Of a stretch of DNA of 64,000 nucleotides, positions 25,001 through 36,500 are shown piece after piece. This DNA comes from Ctenosaura bakeri (lineage: Eukaryota > Chordata > Lepidosauria > Squamata > Iguanidae). How positions within the stretch are numbered: position 1 is the stretch's first letter; the number at the start of each line of letters is the position of its first letter. The notes beneath the pieces are model-generated. The model had not been told where the DNA came from. It saw only the letters and a program-made list of their open reading frames with translations, and made no database searches. The position numbers and the translations under genes are program-made. The DNA lies in contig CAOLHI010001668.1 in NCBI GenBank assembly GCA_948474755.1, forward strand, positions 1 to 64,000. Direction: 5' to 3'.

Positions 25001-28000
25001 CGAGGAGTTGACCTGCATGAACTCTGCCGTGTGGCGACCTGGTCCCAACCATCGACCTTCGTGCGCCACTACAGGCTCGACTGCCGGTCGCGCAGAGATG
25101 CCCGGTTTGGACGTGAGGTGTTGGCTTCCGTGCTGTAGGACCTGACCCGCCGTCCGACCGGTAAGCTACACAGTCTCCTAGTGTATGAAGGCACAGAGAC
25201 CACGAAGAAGAAGAACAGGTTGCTTACCTGTAACTGTGGTTCTTCGAGTGGTCATCTGTGCCATCATACACACCCGCCCTTCCTCCCCTCTTTCTCAGGT
25301 CCCTGTAGGTTCTACGGCGGACGACAGAACTGAGGAGAGACCGTTGCTCGGCGGGAGGAGCATGCGCAGTACCGGCGTGGGGGAGGGGTTCCCGCCAAGC
25401 GAACAAGCTCTAGAAGTTTCCGAACGCTACCGCGCAGGCGCTAAAGCTCCTAGTGTATGATGGCACAGATGACCACTCGAAGAACCACAGTTACAGGTAA
25501 GCAACCTGTTCTTTCTGCTGTTGTAGCATTAATTTACCAGCAATGTTTTTTGCTGTCGTTAGTTGTGAGTTTTATCTCTGTTAGCTCCCTTGAACTACTC
25601 TGAAGAAAGATGGAATACAAATGTTTTGAATGAATGAATATGTGCCCTTCGGAAGTGGTCTACATTCATGATCTTGGTGTTCTACCTATGACATGCCAGG
25701 AACTTCAGAGTCATTGTTCTCTTGGCCTGTAACACTCTTGAATAATTTCAAGTCTAATTTCCTTTGTACAACTGCTTTTTTGAACCTGTTGGGGTTTTTT
25801 TGAAATATTTTTATTAAAGATTTTAATTAAAAATAAAAAAAACCCTCCTCACTTCCAAGCTTGTTTTCCAGTTGAATCTGCGTGTATCCATTCCATTCAT
25901 ACATAATTGTTGCTTACTCAAGGGATTTGTTATATCTTACATTGTTAGACAACTGTTTTGTTACCTTACTATCTTGTTACATTGTTATGTTATTATTTTA
26001 CCTTGCTACATTATTACATTGCGTTACTTACAATCTTGCTTTATTCTTATTTCTTTTCTTATATTATGTTTTTATCCAATCCAAAACTTCTCTCCATTCC
26101 CTTTCAAAGTTCTGGATAAGTTTATTTCCCAAAGAAAATGTTAACTTTTCTGTCTCTACCATATCCAGGACTTTTAATTTCTATTCTTCTATATCAACAT
26201 ATTTCCTTTCTTTCCAATACTGTGCATATATCAGCCTTGCAGCAGTTATCAGATATAACAGTGTCTTCTGATGACATCTTATTTCTCTTTGTTGACCAAG
26301 CATATTTAACAGATAAAATTCTGGCTTCATTTCAAATTCTACATTATAAATTCTTTGAATTTCATCATGTGTTTCCTTCCAGAATTTCTTTGCTATCTTA
26401 TAAGACCACCACATATGATAAAATGACCCCACCTTTTCATCACATTCCCAACATCTTGCATTTTTTGAACCTGTTGTTGAGTGGCAGAGCTGATCCTCCC
26501 AAAGATGAGAAAAAGGAGGAACAGAAATAGGCTACTCCACGTGTAAATCAGTGGCCTATGGAAGACCTATGGAAGGGAATTTCTTTCTATGGAAGGAATA
26601 CTCTCAAACAAGCAAGACCAAAGTAGCAGGGAACATCATTTAATTAGAGTAGAATTGGGGAAAGTGCAGCCCTGGAAAATAACTAAAATCAACCCCAAAA
26701 ATGCACGAAATGGCAGCTGGCAATAATGGCATCACTTCCAGTGTAACTAAGATGCACAAGTTGAATCAGAACAAAGACAAGAACCATAGATTTAGTAAAC
26801 ACACATAGCAGGTCAATGTCTGCCATCTTGTACCTCAAGTTTATAATGCTACAAACAAATCCATACACCTGTTTTCCTCCATTCTCAGTGGGCATTCATA
26901 CAAGGGCCAAAAAACTGAGCTGCTGATTTTTCAGAATGACAGAGTTCTACAGTCATTCTTGCCATTGAGTGATTGGATTGTTAAGACACACTGAACAAAA
27001 ATCAGCTGTAGTTTTTTTGTTTTTTGTTTTACAAAGCTCAAAGAAAATAGCTAACAGCCATCACTCAAGTTCTCAAAGGACCCACTAATTAAAAACAAAA
27101 TTATTATTCACACAGTGACTCCAAGAGCACCATTCCAAATACATTTTAAAAAATGGGGAAAGACTATTTACACACATTTCTTTATCACGAGCTGATACTG
27201 TTGAACCCGCCTTGTTGTAGTAAGCATAGCACTGGTCACACACACGAGCTGGGTTTTCCCTGCAAGCTTCCACCACCATTTTCTTGGTAGAACAGGAACT
27301 GCACACTAGCCTTCCACAGCGTCTACAGTGATGCCGTCTATTAAACTGAGACACATAGGAGAAAGCAGTGAACAATATTTTAGTAATTATCATTTAAACA
27401 ATTCAAGAAACCTCAACTGTGGATCTTCTTGAATACTCTCTGAGATGACTGACAAAAGTTATTTAAAATTGTACTTATTCAAGAGCTTCAGTTATACACC
27501 CAAATGTGGTTCTTGTATTCATTTACCATAGAAAAACGTTCAGTTTTGCAAACCATGCACGTATCTTCAGTTTCATCTGGAATCCACTGCTGTTTCGGTG
27601 GGGGCTTATCTGGTGGCACAAACTCCTGAGGGGAGACAGTTTGCTGCTGGTTTCTCTCTCCTGGACTGGAAGAATGTGTCGCATCTTAACAACAACAAAA
27701 GAGAAATAGCAAAGCCAATGGAGGACTGAATTATTGTTGACCCATTAGAAAACTGTGGTGATTTATGTTTGCCGAACCACAGACAATATGTGGTATGGTC
27801 CTGTTCAAGGCTACCTTTACTAGCTCTTACACACAATTATTTCAAGTATCTTGCTTGGAAGAACCAGAAGCGATAGACAGCAACTTTGAGCAATTTCAGG
27901 GATGTGAAGGTCTGGGGGAAAATGGATTATTGGGCATTTTTGTTTTAGAATTATGAATAAAATGTTTAAGAAAAGGTATTCATATATATTTATTTATTCC

Positions 28001-28131
28001 CCTCCATATTGTGCCTAAAAACTATATCAGGCAGACTTTTAAGCAAGACTACACACAGCAGTGCTATTTGAAATTGGTGGTCTATTGACCAATGCCAGTA
28101 CACAAGCCACAAGCTGTCCACGTTTCCAGGA

Positions 28132-28175
<44 letters not shown>

Positions 28176-31100
28176 AGAAACAGCTGTAGTTAATGGGAAC
28201 AAATATCTTACTGGTCTCCGGCAAATTAGGAAAAAATGTCAGCTTGAGCTATCTGTATTTCCATTTCTCAGTTCATTTTACAAAAATTAGTCCGTTATGT
28301 CTGCTTGATACTGTGCAGCATTAAAGACAAAACCATTTTCTTTGATTTACAAATGTTGAGTGTTTCTTCTGTTCTTATTATTTTATTTTCATAAACTGGC
28401 AAAACGAAAGAAATTCTTTAGAGTTCAGTTGTTCCTTACAGTTCAAGAACTTGTAGTTTCATTTGTGAAAACAAATAAATGAAATTCAATTTCTAATTAT
28501 TTTCTGAATGAACTATACTATAATGAATATAATAATTTTAGGCTAAACCAAGTTATATATAAAATGTTATATGGCCCTAAAGTAACAAAGTGACTTCTGC
28601 AAAGAGTGCTAATGCTGCAATTTTTCCATTTCTGTAAAAAATTCTCAATTTTTTTCATTTTTTTCCTCCATGGCTATCATTCCCAGAAGTTTAATACCTT
28701 AAAGCAATTTCATGTTAGCTGAGAAGCTCAGACTTTCCAGAGAATAGGATCTTAATATCACAACCTACTCTTTGGAAATCTGTTCAACTTAAGAAACTTC
28801 AAGAAACAGTTGGCACAAGGTTTCAGACTGTAAAGGGATTACTGGAATGGTAGTACGTGCAATGCTGGGAGTGCATGGCCAAACAAAAGTGGAAGACATG
28901 TCTATGTGTTATTAAATTCAGGTACATTTAATCAGAAGTAGAGAGCGAGGCCATCCCACAGAACCTTGCCCCAATGCCATGTGATTCTTGCTTCTTTCCC
29001 CTTTGTGTCATAGTACCGTGGGGGCAGGGGGAGGCCAACATGTGTACAGTATCATGTAGACAGGCCTTCCCCTCCAGACATTTATGCTCTATACCTAAAC
29101 GCTGGGGTCTCCAACATACCCTGTGAGACCTTAGTGGGAGAGACTGCAGAGCCCAGACGCACCCTCCACTTATGTGTGCAGTTAAGTGGATTAATTAAAT
29201 ACTCAAGTAATTATTTAGGGTATGGAGTGGGAATAGCAAGTGTCCTTAGCATAACTAACACATACTAATTAAAATAACATATCAGTTGAATATTGTCAAT
29301 TCAATGTGACAATTTTACCAATGGTTACGTTAAAATACAGTGTATTTTGTTTTTAAAATTTAATGTGAGGTGTCTTGAGTGCTCTTTGTCACACTGGAAC
29401 CAAGGGCTATAAAACAAGACCTGAATCCTATCAGTAGACACAGCTGAAGCAGACCCACTGAATCTATTGTTGAATGTTAAGTTACTTACAGGAATTCCAT
29501 CAACTGAATAAGTCTACCCTCTACCTGGAACTATCAATAGGATTCAACCCTATATAAAAAACTTGAGTAGTAGCCAACATTAGGAGAAAGGCACAAAATG
29601 AAGCAAGTAAGAACAGAGAAAGGATACTCAGACAATAAATCCAAATCACTTTATCTAATCATGTTAGTAACACAACTTGGACAGCTGTTTACTGATCGGC
29701 TGATCTTTCAAGTTTACATTCATCATAACCAATGGAAGCCCCCAATCACATTCTTTGTGAAATTTCTTTGTAAATTGAAAATAAGCAGAATATCCAAATT
29801 GTATTTTTTAACATTGCAGGAAGAGATAACACTAAGTAGAAAGATTAACAGAAAAGCCTAGGCATTCTAACAAAGCCTGGACATTAGACTTTTTTCTCTC
29901 ACCAGGAAAACTGGCTGGAAATTGATCTGTTGATTCCGATTTGGACACGGTGTCAGACTCAGATCCTCGGTACAGACTCTCAGAAATCTGAATCATAGAA
30001 TCTGAGACAAGAAAAAAGAGCAGTTAAGATACTGGCTGACTATTTTTCTCTGCACAGATGAAAAAAATCTACTCACAACAGTTTACAAAAACTTTTGCCC
30101 AGGACTGGATTAATTCATGCGATGCAAATAGCTTTTGTACAGGTTTGCCCACAAAACCTTTATTAACTTGTCACCATGTAATGTTCATGTTTCGCATCTA
30201 AGTAGCAGAATGAAAACTGATATTCAGGATTTTAAGTATGCTTAGCCTTCAATGCTGCCTTTCCTACAATTTTTTGACTATGCTGTCCTGTTTAAAAATA
30301 TATGAAGCCTGAATTTACAAAACCAAGCTCACGAGAAACAAGCTTTTAGTTAATTGTATCCTTATTTTTGAATGCAGATGCTATTATAACTATTAACAAA
30401 AGTGGCAAAACTCAGCATTAATAAAAATGGTACCACTACCCAGCCAGAAGTAGTAGCAATAGCATTTTATGTTGTGAAAATAAACTACTGAGTTAGAAAG
30501 AAGACCAGAGAAGCATGGGGGCTTCTAAGTCAAGCCATGAGCTGCCACCCCAGGTTCTTGTGGGATGGAGAAGCTATTGTATAGGGCTGCTTTAAGATCA
30601 CCCACCCCTTTTTATGTAAGCCCCAAACTCCCCACCCCAAATTAAAAAAAAAAAAAACAAGTAAGAAAGTCCCATAAAATGCTCCCAAATACCATCTGGA
30701 GCTTCTTTAAACAAGATCAACCCCCAAACTTTACAGTATCAGAAAATGGACAAAAACCTGAAGTATAAACTGGAAGTAGGCTTCCAGCAGTCACTTCTAG
30801 GCTACAGGGAAAATGAGCAACTAACCAGTCCAACATCTGCTGCAATTACCCACCCCATAACATATAAGAATGTGTAGATGGTAGGAGCTGTCTGCATTCC
30901 AAATCTCTCCTCCTTTCTGAGAATCTGTGCCACTTGGTTAACTGGAGATTTGGTTAACTGACTGACCAGAGACTTCAAAAATGTAGTCACCTGATCTCTT
31001 CTCTTTTAATGAGAAAGGAAAATCGAGGGCTTTCCCAGCATACTTGGAGAGCAAAGCATCAATATCTTCTATGGTGAAACCTATCTCTTGCCCAACCAAG

Positions 31101-33471
31101 AGCTGGTGCAGCGTCCGTACAGCCACAGCTGCCCAATCCACTTTCATATTCATCAAGAGCTGTTCCAGCATGAGCAGCGGCTTGCAGGACAGGTGGGAGT
31201 AGTTAGCACGGTAAGGCTCAGGAAGAGTCAATAACACCTTGGAAATTGAAAAGTAAGTATATTTTGTAAAATTAAAAATCAATATTATTTGAAATAAAAA
31301 AAGAAAGATCTTAAAACGACACAGTTGACAATAACTGTCTTGAGACACATTCCTGAGAACTAGAGAGCTTCTGCTTACCTTTGATCCCATATAAAGGGCC
31401 TGAATTTCGTTATGGCGCATAACCGTTAAATGCTTGTAGAAGTATGTTGTGAGATAATCTGCAAGGAAATGAGAAGCTGCCAAACTGGGATGTTTATCCA
31501 GACACTGTTCACTTATGACAAGTTGAATGTCTGGATCTTCTATCCTTTGCAAGAGCTACAAAAAAAGTAAACACACACATAGATCATTCACTTGACCCCA
31601 AATATTTTGTTGTCTGAAGCTGGACCCACCGCTCCCATCACACACACACACACACACTGGGAAGTCTTATTGCCTGTGAGGTTGAGAACTTATTCTACCT
31701 CTACCGCCAAATGTGGGGACTTCCACTTGTACCACTGCTGCCAATACCACTTGTGGGGAACTTCTAGTAGTCTTTGTGGTTCCTGTATGAGACTCTTTGT
31801 ATTTAAAATCCTACAGCTAAACACCACCACCCTTGAACCCCTGTTGCTGCCATAGATGCCATATCTATGATCTCAACCAACAGCACTACTTTAGAGTTCC
31901 TAGGCATGAATGTATTAATACAAAAATAATTTATTAAAAAGAAGTACAACATACAGTTAAAGATTACTTATTTAACACATTTAAATCCTAATTGACCCTA
32001 TTCTTTCCCTACTCCTCAAAATCATAGCTGAACCTTATTAAGTGTCTTAAATCTAACTAAATCTCTATCTTTCCTTTTGACTAGCTCTAACAGATTCATA
32101 TCTCTCACTCTCACTGTCCTATGCATCCATTTGTTAAACATATTTGTTAAACAAATATTCAGTCAGACAATAACGAGTCACTTCCAACATACCACGCTCC
32201 CACCCCCTTATCAATAAATCATTTGTTGTGGAGTGCCTTCAAGTCATGCTGGCCAAGGGGAAACCTATCACAGGGTTTTCTTGGCAGAATTTGTTCATAG
32301 GGAGTTTGCTCTTGCCTTCATCTATGACTGAAAGAATGTGACTTGCCCAAGGTCACTCAGTGGGTTTCCATGGCTGAGCAGGGATCTAAACTATGGTCTC
32401 TGAGTGTCCTAGCCTAACACTCAACGGACTACACCACGCTGGCTCTCACAGACCACTTACCATATTACTAACACACATAACCATAGTTTACCTTATGTTC
32501 TCTAGTAAGCATATCAACTTTATTTTTTTTGAAAAAGTCCATAATATCACACTGCCCCACTCAAAATAAGAGTACTTGCCTTCACCCATCCTCTGTACCC
32601 CCCTGTCCCAACCAGCCACTTCACAGTACTAATGGAACAGGTCACTTCTTCATACTAGCGTATAACAGAAGCAACCTACACAATTTAAATATTAGTGGGA
32701 GTAGCATTTTGGTTTGAGGTAGTGAAAACAAAAAGTGAGCAGAAATTTCTTTACTGTTATTAAAATAGTTTTAACCTTAATATACTACTGTTAACACTAT
32801 AAGATAGTATGAAACAATGCTTGAATCACACCCTGGTGGTGCAATGGTTAAACACCAGTACTAGAGCCACAATGTTGTGAGTTCAATCCTGCAGGGCTCC
32901 AAGTTGACTCAGCTTTCCATCCTTCCATGGGTTGCTAAAATGAGTACCCAGCTTGTTGGGGGCAATTAGCTAACACATTGTAAATCAGTTAGAGAGAACT
33001 TGCCATGAAGCGGTATAGAAATATAATTGCTATTGCTATTGTCATTGTATATCTGTTATTAATGCTAGAAGCTTAATACATGACAGAGTGTGCTGTGAGT
33101 TGAAAAGTTTCAGCATCTATTAAAGATATTAAAACCCTGTGGGGAGGGAGGGGGGATGACTCAGTGGCAGAGAACATGTTTTGCAGATTGAAGATCCCAG
33201 GTTCAACCCCTGGAATCTCAAGGCAGGCCTAGCAAAGCATCCTGCCTAAAACCCAGGACAGCTACTGCGGAGTTAGTGTAGGCAATGAGAGCCAGATTAA
33301 CCAATGTTCAGGCCTAGAACAAGGCATAATATCTACCATCTTACATTCTTTCTTTGATATCATTTTGAACACACCCAGTCACGACTGATGGCAGAAGCTC
33401 AGCAAGGCCAGGACTCATTAGTACTTAACAGGAGACCAGCACATAATAGGAATCTCCGATTGGGACTAAAA

Positions 33472-33526
<55 letters not shown>

Positions 33527-36500
33527 TATTTTATTTATTTATTTGTTTGTATCCCGCCTCTCCATATGGATCGAGGAGGCGAACAACTTACAAATAGCAT
33601 GTATTTCGAAACATTTCTATACATTTGCCTGAAACCCTGATGAGCCACTGCCAGCCTGTGTAGACAATATTGGGCTTGATGGACCAACAGTCTGAACTCA
33701 CTGTAAGGCCCCATGCTCCTAAAACGAGAATGTGAAATCTAAGAACGTTACATTGTTGCAGTTCAACACTGTGCTTATCTTGCAAGCTTCACATATAAGA
33801 GTAACCAACTCCACTTCATGTCTATTTCCTCCTCTCCTCATATAAGTACACAGATAAACCAAACAGGCAACACAGTCATCCATTTATGGAGATCATCATG
33901 GAGCTGTTCAGTGAACAAAGCAACCCGCTTTTCCTCAAATGTGCAAAATATCCCATGAATGAAAGTCTACACTAGCAATGCTCAAAATGGTGGTCTGCAA
34001 AACAGGGCTCTTCCACAAGTCATTGGCTGCCAATCCGCAGCAAGTTTTCAGAAAAGAAACAAACATCTGCAGCCAATGCACACTAATACAGGGCTGGCCC
34101 CTACCACCCTGGGGAAAATGCTTGTCAGTCCACCACAGCAAATAGCTTAAGAAGCAGTGGTCTACTCCTGTTCAACACCCAGGTGAAAACAAGCAAAGTT
34201 TGCTGGCGCACCCATATTGAAATCATTTTGGAGACAGATTGCATCAGAAGTACAAAACAAGTTACCTGCAAAGCCTTTTCCATATCTCCCATCTCTAACA
34301 AGTGAAGGAGATGCTCTTGGTGAAGGTTGATCAGATGGTTCCTTGGAACAGGATATAAGTCACCCCATTCTTCACATAATTCATAATCCTAGGATAAAAG
34401 CAACAATCCCTCCTTGTATTATTGTCATCCCAATACTGTAATCTGGAAAAAACTAAATAGACAAAAACTTTTCATGAGATAATTCCATCCACAGAATAAA
34501 TGGATCTATCTCTGTTAGACAGAATAACCTGTTTCTTGTTTAAGAATACAGTATGAACAAGAGAGACAGCACTAATCAGAAGCAGTTGAGAATGAGCTGG
34601 TGGATCAGATGGAGCCTCAAAAAAATATTCTATTAAGATTTTCACTGGAAAATGCCACTGAGAAAGAAAAAAATGACTCAAAAGTCCATGTCCTACCTTT
34701 GCCTCTAAAATCATCCCTATAATGGCCTGGGGATCTTCAGTACAGGCTTTTTTCAGGTCCTGCCAGTCATGCCATGCTGGGACATCGTGTAGACTCAGAA
34801 TCTGATTAAATAAAAGCAAATGCAACTGAATAATCAGTCACATGATACATTTTTTTTCCTTAACAAGAACAAAGACGACAACTGACTAGACTTCCAATAA
34901 TTTATTCTACATTACAAGTGGGCTGTAGTAGACCAAGAAGAGTTTTTTTGTTTTCTTTTTCTTATTTATGTAGCTTCATCAACGCACAGTATCATTTTTA
35001 AACAGAAGGGAAAGAGTAGTTCCTCCTCAAATTAGTATACACACAGGAACTCCATTTGCAAAAGGGAGAGAAGGGAGAAAAATGGAAAGAACATAAATAA
35101 TTCTAGTTTAACTGCCACCGGAATGTTATACCTCCTATCAACTTTGCATTCACTTGTCAAGCAAAAAATTAGATTAACTAAAGGTTATGTAAAAATCCTT
35201 CTAAGGAGTCCCCTTATGGCTCCAGGTAGTCTTAGATGATACATACTTCCTAGATCCATTTTAGATCAGCTTCAGAGCAGGATACAAAATTGAGACTGCT
35301 ATGATTGCCATCATGTATGATCTTTGCCTGAGCACTGACAGATGGAGTGCATCCCTGATGTAGCTTTTGGACTTCTCGGGGCATTTCAAACCATCAAGTA
35401 TGGTATCCTTCTGAAACACGTGAGGGGTCTGGTAATCTGAAGCAGTGTGTGCTTCAGTGGCTCAGTCCTCTCTCTCAAGCAGGTTCCAGACGGTGGTGCT
35501 TCAGGATAGCTGCCCTTTAAAAGGGGAGTTGTTATATGGCATACCACAAGGTGCCATTCTATCTCCAATGCTGTTTTTACCATCTACATGAAACCACTTG
35601 GAGAGATCATCCAGGGGCAAGGTGCTATCATTATGCTGGTGGTACCCAAATATACTTCTCTATGCCTCTGGTAATAGCATTAGCTAAGGACAGTGTGTCT
35701 CCTCTGAATGAATGCCTTGAAGAGGTATAGGTTGGATGAGGAAAACGAAACTAAAACTGAATCCAGATAAGATGGAGGTGCTTACTGCCAAAGATCCTAA
35801 CCTGGGTTTGGAAGTGTGCCAGCTAGGCCTTGGAAGGGCATACACTCCTCCTGAAATACCGTGGCCACTTCTGCACAACATTGCTGTTCCAGGATGGAGA
35901 AATGTTGCTGCTGGTCTATGAGTCATGCTTTCGCACAATGGTGTCACAGTCTCGCTGCACACACATCTCCAGCTGTTGCAATCATGAGATATTCCATTGC
36001 TGGAAAAAATCTGGTAATGGTCCCCGATCACGCAACAGTCCCATTGCTGGCAGCTGTGCGGAAAGGGAGGAAGCACAATCTAGGTGCTTCCTTCCTCAGG
36101 GCAGCACAGGAAATGGCCATCTGCACTGTGGAAGGCGGGCATGTGTCCCTTGCACTATTCTTCTGCAGGCAGCTGGCTGGGTGCGGAGGAGAGTGTTTGG
36201 GTTGTGTGCCCACCCCAGCAGTGGCACTGCCGGGATTGGAACAGGACAACAGTAAGGTGCAGAAAGGGCCTGTGTTCACAGCATGGAGGTGTTCCTGGGT
36301 CCATCCTTCCAAATACCAGCCCAGACAGATGTGATGGTCAGGAGTGCTTATTATCAGCTTTGGCTATTAAACCAGCTGAGGTTTTTTCTAGAACTAGAAG
36401 ACCTAAAGATGGTAGTGCATATGTTGTTAACCTTAAGGCTGGACTTCTGCAATGTGTTGGGCTACTTCTATCAGGTTTGAAAGCTTCAATTAGTTCAAAA

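Larger units (their letters stand above)
19438..25513 (+). mobile_element. DIRS-type tyrosine-recombinase retrotransposon, near full length
   Basis: The element has the diagnostic DIRS architecture: inverted rather than direct terminal repeats, no LTR-type integrase, and in order a Gag-like region, RT and RNase H with a methyltransferase-like segment, and a tyrosine recombinase. An internal complementary region sits just inside the right repeat. It is GC- and CpG-rich against an AT-rich host intron and lies antisense to ZFYVE26. No target-site duplication is visible, as expected for recombinase-mediated insertion. Each coding region is interrupted by frame changes (about eleven, plus one TGA), so this copy should not be autonomous. 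The termini are inferred from where the internal complementary region stops matching the outer ends, with an error of a few bases. Confidence 0.93.
18622..27175. other. 8.55-kb ZFYVE26 intron with DIRS and L1 insertions
   Basis: This intron separates the FYVE core exon from the 32-nt microexon. About 6.1 kb is the DIRS element and 0.67 kb the adjacent L1 fragment. The residual sequence at 18.6-19.4 and 26.5-27.2 kb is ordinary AT-rich DNA in which I see nothing else. Without the two insertions the intron would be about 1.8 kb. Confidence 0.85.

Noticed and set aside
24105..25138. Tyrosine recombinase as a phage integrase or bacterial contamination
   Set aside because: It is linked to an RT/RNase H of DIRS type and enclosed by the element's own inverted repeats, in a vertebrate intron.
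25872..26530. Hydrophobic plus-strand frames suggesting membrane proteins
   Set aside because: They are antisense to the L1 ORF2 tail; T-rich complement of L1 coding sequence gives Leu/Phe/Ile-rich translations.
27990..28224. Frames with FLSFFLSFFLSF repeats as a transmembrane protein
   Set aside because: Translation of the (GAAA)n microsatellite.
30802..30990. Continuation of exon A22 past its donor
   Set aside because: The frame beyond 30991 loses similarity to the family, and a GT donor in the right phase lies at that point.
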